NCBI GenBank assembly: GCA_038889235.1
Contig: JAWAHN010000003.1
Coordinates: forward strand, 406,058 to 470,057
Source of the DNA: Candidatus Jordarchaeales archaeon
GTDB lineage: Archaea > Asgardarchaeota > Jordiarchaeia > Jordiarchaeales > Freyrarchaeaceae
DNA: 64,000 nucleotides
Reading direction: 5' to 3'
The notes beneath the pieces are model-generated. The model had not been told where the DNA came from and made no database searches. It saw nothing but the letters and a program-made list of their open reading frames with translations. Within the stretch, counting starts at the first letter, position 1. Every line of letters begins with the position of its first letter. The position numbers and the translations under genes were made by a program. This document shows, piece after piece, positions 17,494-25,411 of the stretch.

Positions 17494-18894
17494 TTGAGCA
17501 GGGGTTATGGTAAGGTTGACGAGGAAGTGCTTAGCAGGCTGGTCGATGCTTTAGGCGAAAGGAACGTTAAAACAGACGTTGTCGAAAGGTACGCTTACTC
17601 AACTGATGCGTCACTTTTCAGCTCGCTTCCAGACGTTGTGGTGACGCCGGAGAGCTGCAGCCAAGTTGTGGAAGTAGTAAAGATAGCCTCGGAAAAACGT
17701 ATCCCGGTGACGCCTAGAGGCGGCGGGACAGGGCTGTGTGGTGGAGCGGTCCCCGTTTACGGTGGGATAGTCGTCGACATGAGCAAGATGAACAGGATAC
17801 TGGAGGTGGACCTTGAAAACTTCTGTGTCGTCACCGAAGCCGGGGTTACCCCTGAAAATCTCAATAAGGAGCTTGCGAAACATGGCTTCTTCTTCCCTCC
17901 TTCTCCTGGAAGCAAGAGGATGTGCACAATAGGAGGCATGATCGCAACCAACGCTGGCGGAATGCACGCGGTGAAATACGGTGTCACAAGGAACTTCGTA
18001 CTCGGACTAAAGCTGGTTATCCCTCCAGGAGAAGTCTTAAACTTAGGCGGCAAGGTTCTCAAGAGGTGTCTGGGCTATGATCTGATTCAGCTTGTCGTCG
18101 GCTCTGAGGGGACCCTTGGCATAATCACCGAGGCGACGCTCAGGATACTGCCGTTGCCCGAGGAGTCAGCGGTCGTTGTCGCCTTCTTCGACGACATTTC
18201 TACCGCAGCTAAAGTGGTTAATGCCGTGCTCAGGAGGGTTGTACCCTCGGCGATAGAAATCCTGGATAGTAGATCGATAGAGGCTGTGAACCGCTATATG
18301 CCGTCACTCAACTTGCCACAGGCGGGGGCAGCCCTGTACTTCGAGGTTGAAGGAAGCAGGCCGGAGGTTGAAAGGCAGGTGCAAGTGATAGTGGAGGCGT
18401 GTAAGGCGCATGGTGGGAGAATTGAGTGGACCACCGATCCGAAGGAGAAGGAAAAGCTCTTGGCTGGAAGGGAAGTTGTCGGAGGAGCAATAATGAACGT
18501 AGATCAGAGGAGGGTGAGGGTTTACGAAGCCGAAGACGTCTGCGTCCCCATAGCTCAGCTCCCCCGCTTCGTTGAGGAGGCACACCGCATCTCGGAAAAG
18601 TACGGGGTTCCCGTCTGCATATATGGACACGCTGGGGATGGCAACTGTCACTCCGGCATAATGATAGACCCAACTAACAGGGAGGAGTGGGTGAAGATGC
18701 GGGCGATGGCGAAGGAGATTTACGAACTAGCTGTGAGGCTTGGTGGGAACATAAGTGGGGAGCACGGAATAGGGCTGCTGAGGGCAGGGTACATGGAGAG
18801 CATAAATGAGAGAGCACTGCAGTTGATGAGAAAAGTGAAAGAGGCGTTTGACCCCCAGGGAATTCTCAACCCGGGGAAGATGGGGCTCGACTGA
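17494..18894 (+). CDS. FAD-linked oxidase (glycolate oxidase GlcD / D-lactate dehydrogenase family)
   Basis: A 466-residue VAO-family flavoprotein. The FAD-binding PCMH domain shows TPRGGGTGLCGGAVP near residue 70, GGMIATNAGGMHAVKYG near 148 and GSEGTLGIITEATL near 205. The C-terminal cap carries YGHAGDGNCHSGI and the family signature ISGEHGIGLLRAGYM, ending NPGKMGLD. It oxidises a 2-hydroxy acid such as D-lactate or glycolate. The electron acceptor is probably a CCG-domain Fe-S protein; the HdrD-like gene at 30944-32224 is a candidate, although the two are 12 kb apart. TTG start 12 bases after carB. Confidence 0.92.
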   Translation: MSRGYGKVDEEVLSRLVDALGERNVKTDVVERYAYSTDASLFSSLPDVVVTPESCSQVVEVVKIASEKRIPVTPRGGGTGLCGGAVPVYGGIVVDMSKMNRILEVDLENFCVVTEAGVTPENLNKELAKHGFFFPPSPGSKRMCTIGGMIATNAGGMHAVKYGVTRNFVLGLKLVIPPGEVLNLGGKVLKRCLGYDLIQLVVGSEGTLGIITEATLRILPLPEESAVVVAFFDDISTAAKVVNAVLRRVVPSAIEILDSRSIEAVNRYMPSLNLPQAGAALYFEVEGSRPEVERQVQVIVEACKAHGGRIEWTTDPKEKEKLLAGREVVGGAIMNVDQRRVRVYEAEDVCVPIAQLPRFVEEAHRISEKYGVPVCIYGHAGDGNCHSGIMIDPTNREEWVKMRAMAKEIYELAVRLGGNISGEHGIGLLRAGYMESINERALQLMRKVKEAFDPQGILNPGKMGLD

Positions 18895-19000
18895 TTCTAA
18901 AAACGAGTTGAGTGAACTGACCCTCCATAAGAGGACTGTAGGTCGTGATGGTGAAATCCTTTTAAGAAGGATGTGTGAAGAGAAGAGGGGGTGTGATTTC

Positions 19001-19894
19001 TTGAGCGGTGAACGAGTCGAGGGGGAAGCTAAGCTGTTAACGGGTGAGGAGTTAAAGAGGGAGGTCAGAGCTCTCAGGAGGGCGAGCGTCTGGTTTGCTG
19101 TCAGACACAACCTTTTCCTGCTGGCGCCTGCAGTACTAACCTTCATCACCGTAGCACTCCTGATATTCGCTTCACTTAAGGCGGTTCAATGGATGCTGGA
19201 CTCGTTCTACATAGGCAACCCCAGTCTCTGGTGGCTTCTCGGAGCCCCAACGCTGACTTTGACGGGCTTAAGCGTACCATTGACCCCGGCGTCACTTGCT
19301 CTAGCCCTCGCAGCGATACCAGTGATACACGTAGTAGCCAAGTTCGTGTACTTCCTCTACCTGCTCGTCTTCGCCAAAATCCTTGTCAAGCCGATACCCG
19401 AAGGCTACTACCCCTACACGCCTGCAAATCCCATCGTGAGGCAGTTCTTACTGAACGCCACGATAACTGGAACATTCCTGAGCTTCTTCGGTGAAGGACC
19501 ATGGGCCCGAGCCGAGCTTAGCAGGTTAATGTACAAGGCTTTGGGGGCGAAGCTTGGGAAGGGAGTGTTCCCCGCGACTATATTGGACCCGTGGATGGTT
19601 GAAGTGGGAGATGGAACCATTATGGGGGCCTACAGCTGTATAGCGGGACACGCGATAGAAGGGGACAAGATAATGTTCGCCCGCGCTAAGGTGGGGAAAA
19701 ACTGCGTGCTTGGCTTCCGCTCCCTCGTGTGGCCTGGAGCTGAGCTCGGCGACAACGTAATCATAGGGACTTACTCCATGGTTCCGAAGGGGGCTAAGCT
19801 TCCAAGCAACACCGTGTGGGTTGGAATACCGGTGAAGCTTGTCAAGAAAATAGGGGGAAGCGAGACACGCGAGGGTGATGCCGCCGGGAGCTGA
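19001..19894 (+). CDS. Membrane-anchored hexapeptide-repeat acyltransferase
   Basis: About 297 residues. The N-terminal half has two or three hydrophobic segments (LFLLAPAVLTFITVALLIFA; a second around LTLTGLSVPLTPASLALALA and VVAKFVYFLYLLVFAKIL). The C-terminal 110 residues are a left-handed parallel beta helix: GDGTIMGAYSCIAGHAIEGD, VGKNCVLGFRSLVWPGAELG and DNVIIGTYSMVPKGAKL, followed by the closing WVGIPVKLVKK. Such enzymes acetylate sugars or amino sugars; this one would act on a membrane-linked substrate. TTG at 19001 is favoured by a TATA box CCTTTTAAG at 18957-18965 and GGGGGTG upstream; in-frame sequence upstream overlaps the oxidase gene. Confidence 0.75.
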   Translation: MSGERVEGEAKLLTGEELKREVRALRRASVWFAVRHNLFLLAPAVLTFITVALLIFASLKAVQWMLDSFYIGNPSLWWLLGAPTLTLTGLSVPLTPASLALALAAIPVIHVVAKFVYFLYLLVFAKILVKPIPEGYYPYTPANPIVRQFLLNATITGTFLSFFGEGPWARAELSRLMYKALGAKLGKGVFPATILDPWMVEVGDGTIMGAYSCIAGHAIEGDKIMFARAKVGKNCVLGFRSLVWPGAELGDNVIIGTYSMVPKGAKLPSNTVWVGIPVKLVKKIGGSETREGDAAGS

Positions 19895-19900
19895 AGGGTG

Positions 19901-19935
19901 CCCCTTTCCCAGGGGTTCCTCTTTTTTCTGTTTTT
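19901..19935 (+). terminator. Hairpin plus T-tract terminator
   Basis: CCCCTTTCCCAGGGG forms a short GC stem and is followed within a few bases by CTTTTTTCTGTTTTT. It sits directly after the acyltransferase stop. Confidence 0.6.
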
Positions 19936-20070
19936 AAGGCCTCCGGCTTCCCAGCTCACTTTTGCAGGTCCCTTTTTCTAGGGGGAAAACCTTTATTTGA
20001 AAATGTTTTCATGTGAATTTTCTGGTCAAGCGTTAATCACACTGAAAGACTCTGATTGTGGTGTCTCCCA

Positions 20071-20751
20071 TTGAGTGATGCTGTCACCCTTATTGCGCGT
20101 GCCGTTGGAGGAGTTGAAGCCCGCCTCATAATACTTAGAGAGCTTTTAAGTGGGCCGAAGACCGGGGTGGAGTTGAGGTATGCCCTCGCCAGGAGACTGG
20201 GTGTCCCCCCTAGGGCGATCTCGGATGCGAAGATATACTTCAACCTTCAGGCCTTAGAGAACAGCGGAATCATAGTACGCTATAGGGATTGGAAGAACAA
20301 GTACGCTGAAATAAACCCGAAAATGCTTCAAGCCGTGAGGAAGTATTTGAACATCACTGCTCCTGTTATGTGCCTCGCAGCCCTAGACTCTGAGCCCCTC
20401 CTTACAAAAGAGATAGGGTGGCGTTTAAGGGAGCAAGAAGGAATATCGCCTAGCAGGTACATTTTCATAGCGGAGGACAAAATGAGGGGGAAAATCGGGG
20501 GGTTGACGGGGGAAGCGGAAGTGCTGTGGGTTGACGACGAGACGCTCCACGACTACGAGAGGGTTTACGAAATCGCCGAGGAAGCCCTCAAGAAAGCTAT
20601 CTCTAAATATGAACCCATAATCGATGTGACGGACGGGACGAGGGTGACGGTCGCAGCCTTCCAGCAGCTCGCGTGGGAGTATGGGCTCCGCGTCTTCTAC
20701 CTCAAGGGGAAGCCTTACGAGAAGAGAAGGGTGGTCTGGATTAGGGGCTAG
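20071..20751 (+). CDS. Winged-helix regulator with CARF-like C-terminal domain
   Basis: About 226 residues. Residues 1-90 form a winged helix-turn-helix (ARLIILRELLSGPKTGVELRY, then a wing with IIVRYRDWKNKYAEI). The C-terminal half resembles a Rossmann-like CARF/SAVED-type sensor: an opening MCLAALDSEPLL strand, RYIFIAEDKMRG, and the characteristic IIDVTDGTRVTVAAFQQLA near residue 190, the usual place of the D-x-T-x-G-T signature that contacts cyclic nucleotides. Csa3-type proteins have the reverse domain order. No cas gene adjoins it, so it may be a housekeeping sensor or a remote CRISPR regulator. TTG at 20071 starts the domain; TTG at 20056 is also in frame. It overlaps the end of comB by 4 bases, convergently. 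Confidence 0.65.
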   Translation: MSDAVTLIARAVGGVEARLIILRELLSGPKTGVELRYALARRLGVPPRAISDAKIYFNLQALENSGIIVRYRDWKNKYAEINPKMLQAVRKYLNITAPVMCLAALDSEPLLTKEIGWRLREQEGISPSRYIFIAEDKMRGKIGGLTGEAEVLWVDDETLHDYERVYEIAEEALKKAISKYEPIIDVTDGTRVTVAAFQQLAWEYGLRVFYLKGKPYEKRRVVWIRG

Positions 20752-21431
20752 TACTCGACGAACATGCCGCCTTTAATCACAGGCACCACGCTGCTCGCGT
20801 TTAGCTGGGAGCAGTACTCGACATCCCTCCAGAGTCCTATGGAGGCGAGTTCTTTGGCGCTCGGCGAGTTCAAGACGCACTCTTTGTAGTCCGGTGGCTC
20901 CCTTCCTTCGACAAAGCACTTTATAACGCACGCCGTCACATAGTCCTCCGGGCTAAACTCCCCTCTCCTCCCGACGTGGACCACAGTGAGCTTCCTCCCA
21001 GTCTTAGTAGCCTCACTTCCAGCTGCTTCAGCCACAGCAGAAGCGTTCCTCAGGCAGCCTGCAAATACGGCTGGAGCCCCCATCGCCTGGCAGACCGCTT
21101 GCGTGAAGTTAGTGGTGGTCAAGACTACTATCTTTCCCTCAACGACGTCACGGGTAAACTCCAATGGGGAGTTGCCGAAATCGAAGCCGGGGATCTTCAG
21201 CCCTCGCCTCTCGCCCGCCAGCAGGACGCCAACCCCTCGAGTCCTCAAAAGCTCCCTCGCCTTTCCTACAGCTTCTTCAATAGTGAGCGCTGGGACGACG
21301 CCCACGCCTCCATTTTCTAGTATTGTTGTAACTGTGGTACTGGCTCTCAGCGTGTCCACTACAACCAATATGTGCCCCTTCAATGCGGCTCTTAGAGCGC
21401 CTTCGGCGCCGAATGCCAACCTAACTATCAT
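20748..21431 (-). CDS. comB: 2-phosphosulfolactate phosphatase
   Basis: A 227-residue ComB: dephosphorylates 2-phosphosulfolactate in the sulfopyruvate branch of coenzyme M synthesis. Hallmarks are VVVDTLRASTTVTTILENGG near residue 25, VLLAGERRGLKIPGFDFGNSP near 83, VVLTTTNFTQA near 110 and the EFSPEDYVTACV segment. Its start overlaps the comA stop by 4 bases, giving a coupled comA-comB operon. comC, comD and comE are not in the window. Confidence 0.92.
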   Translation of the reverse strand: MIVRLAFGAEGALRAALKGHILVVVDTLRASTTVTTILENGGVGVVPALTIEEAVGKARELLRTRGVGVLLAGERRGLKIPGFDFGNSPLEFTRDVVEGKIVVLTTTNFTQAVCQAMGAPAVFAGCLRNASAVAEAAGSEATKTGRKLTVVHVGRRGEFSPEDYVTACVIKCFVEGREPPDYKECVLNSPSAKELASIGLWRDVEYCSQLNASSVVPVIKGGMFVEY

Positions 21432-22225
21432 TTCAACCCCTTTAAGAGGAGGTCTGGCATCGTATCCCCTCTGAGCCCGAGACGCAACGTTTCGAGCGAC
21501 ACCACGTCCTCCGGGTGAATGTTACCAAGGTTAACGTCTGGACCAAACCTCTTAATCAGCCACACTTGTTGAGACCTTAGTGGAGCCTCCCATATGATCT
21601 TCTCGTGTGGAACGGCTTGCACGATTGACTCGACAAAGTCCTTCTTCACGTCCCCCTTCGCGTCATAGGGCCCTATTCCGATGCCGCTCTCCCTTGCTTC
21701 GACAACAACGTAGTCAGCCCCGGCTTCGAGTTCACGCTTCATCAGCTCAACTCTTTCCGTGAGGGGGATGGATGCGTCCTCCTCTGGCTTCTTCTTTCCA
21801 ACCTCGGTGATCACAGGGTTAAAGCCAAACCTTTTAGCCAGCCTTAGCAGTCCAAGCTTTTCTTCAACATTCATTCTAACAATTCCGTTCGAGATTTCAA
21901 GCGAGGAAAAACCTAACTCGCGCAGGAAAGAAAGAAACTCCTCAACCTTATCTCTGGCGTAGGCAGCCTCCACGCTCGATCCGCCTGGGAGCGCCATCAC
22001 CCCAAACTCCTCACAAAGCTTAATCTTCTCCTTCACAACATTCAGGGGCATGATGAGCCAAGTGCACCAGCCAAACTTCCAAAGGTCAACGTACTCGCCC
22101 GCAGCCTCCAAAACACTACGCATTTCCGACACACCAATACCACGGTCGATTACCAAAGTTAAACCGCGCGACCTAGGTTTTGAGCACCGCTTCACGAGGG
22201 AGAGCTCAAACAACTGGGGACACAT
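21428..22225 (-). CDS. comA: Phosphosulfolactate synthase
   Basis: A 265-residue ComA, which adds sulfite to phosphoenolpyruvate to give phosphosulfolactate, the first committed step of the PEP route to coenzyme M. TIM-barrel landmarks: LTLVIDRGIGV near residue 23, YVDLWKFGWCTW near 47, GVMALPGGSSVEAAY, FSSLEISNGIVRM, ADYVVVEARESGIGIGPYDAKG, and IIWEAPLRSQQVWLIKRFGPDVNLGNI. Related ComA-like proteins occur outside methanogens in sulfolactate or spore metabolism, but comB next door supports the coenzyme M assignment. ATG start. Confidence 0.92.
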   Translation of the reverse strand: MCPQLFELSLVKRCSKPRSRGLTLVIDRGIGVSEMRSVLEAAGEYVDLWKFGWCTWLIMPLNVVKEKIKLCEEFGVMALPGGSSVEAAYARDKVEEFLSFLRELGFSSLEISNGIVRMNVEEKLGLLRLAKRFGFNPVITEVGKKKPEEDASIPLTERVELMKRELEAGADYVVVEARESGIGIGPYDAKGDVKKDFVESIVQAVPHEKIIWEAPLRSQQVWLIKRFGPDVNLGNIHPEDVVSLETLRLGLRGDTMPDLLLKGLK

Positions 22226-22289
22226 AGCACCACCCGACCCATACTACCAAAAAAATCGCCATTAAAATCTAGCGCGAAAGAAGGAAGGG

Positions 22290-22373
22290 AAAGGGCATCC
22301 CCCTGCTAGGGGGCGGTCCCCACCCCCGCTGGACCTTTCAGGGGATGAGTCATCCCCAGCCCGGGAACCCTTT
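22290..22373 (-). other. Highly structured 3' region of vhuU; candidate SECIS element
   Basis: Immediately after the vhuU stop codon the mRNA can pair with itself at several levels: an outer stem AAAGGG/CCCUUU (22368-22373 with 22290-22295), a perfect 8+1+8 inverted repeat GGGGATGA-x-TCATCCCC (22341-22357), GGTCC with GGACC (22315-22319 and 22331-22335), and CCCCC-TGCTA-GGGGG (22299-22313). A GAAAGG motif follows the second stem. Archaeal SECIS elements usually sit in the 3' UTR and contain a GAA/A internal loop; I could not derive one unambiguous fold with that loop by eye. A transcription terminator or GC-rich spacer is the alternative. Bases 22226-22289 hold nothing I recognise. Confidence 0.4.
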
Positions 22374-22521
22374 AAGACTCGCTCAGCTCAATAGTCTTCT
22401 CAGCGATTTTCTCGCCCTTGTGGTTGACGACAACCAGGTGGGCGGCACAACCAAGTCAGCAGTCGTAAGCCCGCATGATAACCTCAATCAAGTTTAAGAG
22501 TTTAGGATCCAACTCCACCAT
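22372..22521 (-). CDS. vhuU: VhuU-like selenocysteine-containing C-terminal piece of [NiFe] hydrogenase large subunit
   Basis: A 49-residue product if the in-frame TGA at 22456-22458 is read as selenocysteine. Starting at an ATG 10 bases after GGAGG, it reads MVELDPKLLNLIEVIM, then R-A-Y-D-C-U-L-G-C-A-A-H, then a 21-residue tail to TAA. This is the L2 nickel-binding motif (RxYDPCxxCxxH) that the preceding mvhA lacks; Sec falls exactly on the first of its two cysteines, as in the VhuU subunit of methanococci. The usual proline is a cysteine here. It is the last gene of the mvhD-G-A operon, 19 bases after mvhA. Family knowledge: VhuU is a separate short selenopeptide completing the Ni-Fe site. 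Inference: the host makes selenoproteins. Confidence 0.8.
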
Positions 22522-22540
22522 AAGGTTCAAACCTCCCTAA

Positions 22541-23863
22541 CTACTTAAACCAAGGCTCCGGGAACTTAAGCTTCTCGTGAATTCTTTCCTCCAGAACCTG
22601 CTTAGCTGCGACCAACATCGACTTTTCAACCGCGGCGATGTTGTTGTTAGTCGCCACGATAAGGTTCGCCTTCCTTATTACACCTTCATCGTCAGTCCAA
22701 TAGTTGTATATCAATGTTCCACGTGGCGCCTCGACGATAGCTACACCGTTACCCTCCCTTGGACGCACGTCGGCACGCTTAACATCGGAGCTAACTATCT
22801 CAGGGTCTTCTAGGAGCTTCCTGGCTTTCTCTATGGCTTCCATTAGCTCGACTATCCTAGCCCAGTTGTAAGCCAGCGTTGCGTGGCATGGCCTCCCAAC
22901 AGCGTCCCTGAACTCCTTAAGCAGCTCCTGAGCTCTGGGAGTCTCCATCTTGTCAGCTACGTTGAGCCTAGCTAGTGGGCCGGCTCGCCATATACCTTCG
23001 GGGTACCCTGCAGGCTTGAAGAATATGTGTGTCGCGTAGGAGTGAGGAGCAACGTGCTCGCCAACATACTGCAAGTAGTCTTTCTTCGGGAAGTCTGCCA
23101 CAATCTTACCTTCAGGGTCCATAACCCTGACGGTTGCTTTCCTGTCGTAAATTGTGTGAACACCGTTAACATTCAGCCCAACATAGTAGGTTGGAACTAC
23201 GCCAAGCTTCGTGATCACGTCCAAGTAGCCTTCAACAACTTTCCTCGCAACTTCAATAGTGAAGTCCATAAGTCCCTCTGCTTCGTCGATGAGCTTTAGC
23301 AGCCTGTCCCGCTCCTCCTCAGTAAGCCTTTTCGCTTGACCGCCCGGAACACCAGTCACCGGGTGAACTGAGCGGCCTCCGATGGTCTTAACAATCTCTT
23401 GGCCAATCCTCATCAGAGCGATGGCTTTCTTGACAGCGTCGGGCATATGCTTGAAAACACCTACAAGGTTTCTAATCGACGGGTCGGCGAACGGTCCAGC
23501 GAGGAAGTCCGGGGCGGCTAGAGCGTAGAAGTGTAGAGCGTGACTTGAAATCTGCTTACCTTGCATCATCAGGTCTCTAAGCTTCACGGCAGCGCTGGGC
23601 GGTTCAACATCCCATGCTGCTTCAACAGCCTCAACCGAGCAGACGTGGTGGGGCACGGGGCATATGCCGCAGATACGTGGCGTCAGTATTGGTGCTTCTT
23701 CAGCAAGCCTGCCCTCAAGGAACTTTTCGAACATACGTGTCAGCGTAACACAGAACTTAAGGTCCTTTACTCCGCCTTTCTCGTCCAGCTCGATTACCAC
23801 ATTCGCGTGTCCTTCAAGCCTTGTCGCAGGCTCGATAACAACAGTCTTTTCCTTCTTGCTCAT
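22541..23863 (-). CDS. mvhA: F420-non-reducing [NiFe] hydrogenase large subunit, lacking the C-terminal motif
   Basis: A 440-residue MvhA/VhuA. The N-terminal nickel motif L1 is present as RICGICPVPHHVC near residue 62, with the group 3c features RLEGHANVVIE, GVPGGQAKRLT and NLIVATNNNIAAVEKSM. It stops at FPEPWFK without the second CxxC motif that normally ends the large subunit; that motif is encoded separately by vhuU. With MvhG and MvhD it oxidises H2 and passes electrons to HdrABC in the cytoplasm for flavin-based bifurcation. ATG start, 14 bases after mvhG. Not a frameshift of a longer gene, since vhuU has its own ribosome-binding site and start. Confidence 0.93.
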   Translation of the reverse strand: MSKKEKTVVIEPATRLEGHANVVIELDEKGGVKDLKFCVTLTRMFEKFLEGRLAEEAPILTPRICGICPVPHHVCSVEAVEAAWDVEPPSAAVKLRDLMMQGKQISSHALHFYALAAPDFLAGPFADPSIRNLVGVFKHMPDAVKKAIALMRIGQEIVKTIGGRSVHPVTGVPGGQAKRLTEEERDRLLKLIDEAEGLMDFTIEVARKVVEGYLDVITKLGVVPTYYVGLNVNGVHTIYDRKATVRVMDPEGKIVADFPKKDYLQYVGEHVAPHSYATHIFFKPAGYPEGIWRAGPLARLNVADKMETPRAQELLKEFRDAVGRPCHATLAYNWARIVELMEAIEKARKLLEDPEIVSSDVKRADVRPREGNGVAIVEAPRGTLIYNYWTDDEGVIRKANLIVATNNNIAAVEKSMLVAAKQVLEERIHEKLKFPEPWFK

Positions 23864-23877
23864 CTACCAACACCCAC

Positions 23878-24789
23878 CTACTTCTTTTTAGACACGGCTT
23901 TCGGTATTATCGAGGACGGTAAGGTAAACTTTGAGAACGTACCCACAACGTCTTTGACTGATTGAACAAGCTCCTCTGGGCTAACCGACTCGTAGTCCAC
24001 TATGCTCGCTAAGGCGCTGAGCATCTTTGCTCCCTGGTCTAAAACGTTTGGTCCGGGGCCCATGCAGCCTCTGCACGGCACCCCCGCCCTCGTGCAAACG
24101 GCTCCACACCCCTCCCTGGTCGCTGGCCCCATGCATATGTAGCCCTGCTCTAAGAGGCATTTTTCGGGGTCAGGTATGCCTTCAAACGCCCTCTTAACCT
24201 TCTTTATGGTTATGACTTCCGATTTGACGCGTGGGCATTCGTCACAAAGCGTCCTTTCCTTGAGCTTTGGCATTTCTCCTCTTAGTAAGCTGGTGACCAC
24301 TTCAGCTATCAGGGGCGGCTCGGGCGGGCATCCCGGAAGGAAGAGGTCGTATTTAACGTACTCGCGGTTTGGCTTAACGTACTCGAGCATCTTGGGGACA
24401 TGCATGTCCGGGATTTTCTTGTCGACAACGCTTTCGGCTTCCATGAACTTCCGCTTTAAGCCTTCATCTATCTGGTAGAGGTTTAGCAGCGCTGGGCTTC
24501 CGCCGTAAGTCGAACAGGTGCCGTATGATACGAGCAGCTTGCACTTCTGCCTTGCAAGTTTCAACAAGTATAAGTCTTCTTCCGTCCTACAGAAGCCCTC
24601 GGTGAACCCTACGTCGACCGAGCCGTCGGGGAGCTTTTCAACGTCATGCAACTTGTAGTCTACTACGGTGTGCCAGTATACTATTTCAAGTTGAGGTAGG
24701 ACGTCGGCGAGGGTTTCATGTAAGTCTACGAGACTCTGGTGGCACCCCCAACAAGAGGCGAGTTGTACAAACATAACCTTTACAGGCAT
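23878..24789 (-). CDS. mvhG: F420-non-reducing hydrogenase small subunit
   Basis: A 303-residue small subunit carrying three Fe-S clusters between the Ni-Fe site and MvhD. The proximal cluster motif is QLASCWGCHQS at the N-terminus with VSYGTCSTYGGSP and LPGCPPEPPL; the medial and distal cysteines lie in CDECPRVK, ICMGPATREGCGAVC and GVPCRGCMGPGP. No twin-arginine leader, as expected of cytoplasmic group 3c enzymes. ATG start 11 bases downstream of mvhD. Confidence 0.94.
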   Translation of the reverse strand: MPVKVMFVQLASCWGCHQSLVDLHETLADVLPQLEIVYWHTVVDYKLHDVEKLPDGSVDVGFTEGFCRTEEDLYLLKLARQKCKLLVSYGTCSTYGGSPALLNLYQIDEGLKRKFMEAESVVDKKIPDMHVPKMLEYVKPNREYVKYDLFLPGCPPEPPLIAEVVTSLLRGEMPKLKERTLCDECPRVKSEVITIKKVKRAFEGIPDPEKCLLEQGYICMGPATREGCGAVCTRAGVPCRGCMGPGPNVLDQGAKMLSALASIVDYESVSPEELVQSVKDVVGTFSKFTLPSSIIPKAVSKKK

Positions 24790-24800
24790 ACGTCGCCCTC

Positions 24801-25220
24801 CTACTTAGCTTTTCGGAGCGGGCTTGGTCCGAGCTCCTTTAAAATGTTAACGAACTCCTCAACGGTTTTCACAAGCTCTGCGCCCTCACTAGCTGAAATC
24901 CACCTTAACATAAGTCTTTCCGGCTCAATCCCTAACTGTTTAAGCATCTCCCTTAGCAACGCTATTCTACGCTCAGCCCTGTAATTTCCTTTCACGTAGT
25001 GGCAGTCTCCGGGGTGGCAGCCCGCAACTAGGACGCCGTCAGCACCCAGCTCGAAAGCCTTGAGCACGAATTGAGGGTCAACCCTACCGCTGCAGAGCAC
25101 TCTAATAATTCTCACGTTTGGGGGGTACTGCATTCTACTAGTCCCAGCCATGTCGGCGCCAGCGTACGAGCACCAATTGCAAAATATGCCTAGTATTTTG
25201 GGTTCAAAGTCGTCTGACAA
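24801..25220 (-). CDS. mvhD: Hydrogenase/heterodisulfide reductase electron-transfer subunit
   Basis: A 139-residue [2Fe-2S] protein linking MvhAG to HdrA. The conserved cysteines are in [25 protein letters not shown] and [13 protein letters not shown], all cysteine here (some methanococcal VhuD proteins have selenocysteine in this last motif). First gene of the leftward hydrogenase operon. TTG start preceded by GGGAGATGA. A closely related domain is fused to the second HdrA at 50197-52551. Confidence 0.93.
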   Translation of the reverse strand: MSDDFEPKILGIFCNWCSYAGADMAGTSRMQYPPNVRIIRVLCSGRVDPQFVLKAFELGADGVLVAGCHPGDCHYVKGNYRAERRIALLREMLKQLGIEPERLMLRWISASEGAELVKTVEEFVNILKELGPSPLRKAK

Positions 25221-25411
25221 TTTTTCATCTCCCTACTTTTTCGAGGGCGCTGAACTAAAATTTCGTATTCACGAAGAGCCTTTTAATATTTTAAGCTTTT
25301 GGGAGAATTCAACTTCCAGTTTTTACTCAAAGAGCTCAGGCTGGAAACAAAAAGATATTTATTTTTGACGATATGTTTGATTGGCTGATATAGCTTCGGG
25401 AAGGGGTTTCC
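25221..25411. promoter_or_regulatory. Divergent promoter region of the mvh and hdr operons
   Basis: A 191-base A/T-rich gap separates mvhD (left) from hdrA (right). For hdrA, GATATTTATTTTTG at 25355-25368 is the likely TATA element, with GGGAAGGGG just before the ATG. For mvhD, A/T blocks at 25253-25266 (AACTAAAATTTCG) and 25281-25296 (TTTTAATATTTTAAGC) are candidates. The shared region suggests coordinated control of the hydrogenase and its heterodisulfide reductase partner. Confidence 0.5.

Noticed and set aside
22372..22521. vhuU as two unrelated short frames ending at TGA
   Set aside because: Sequence on both sides of the TGA aligns to one continuous hydrogenase L2 motif and tail, so readthrough is the better explanation.
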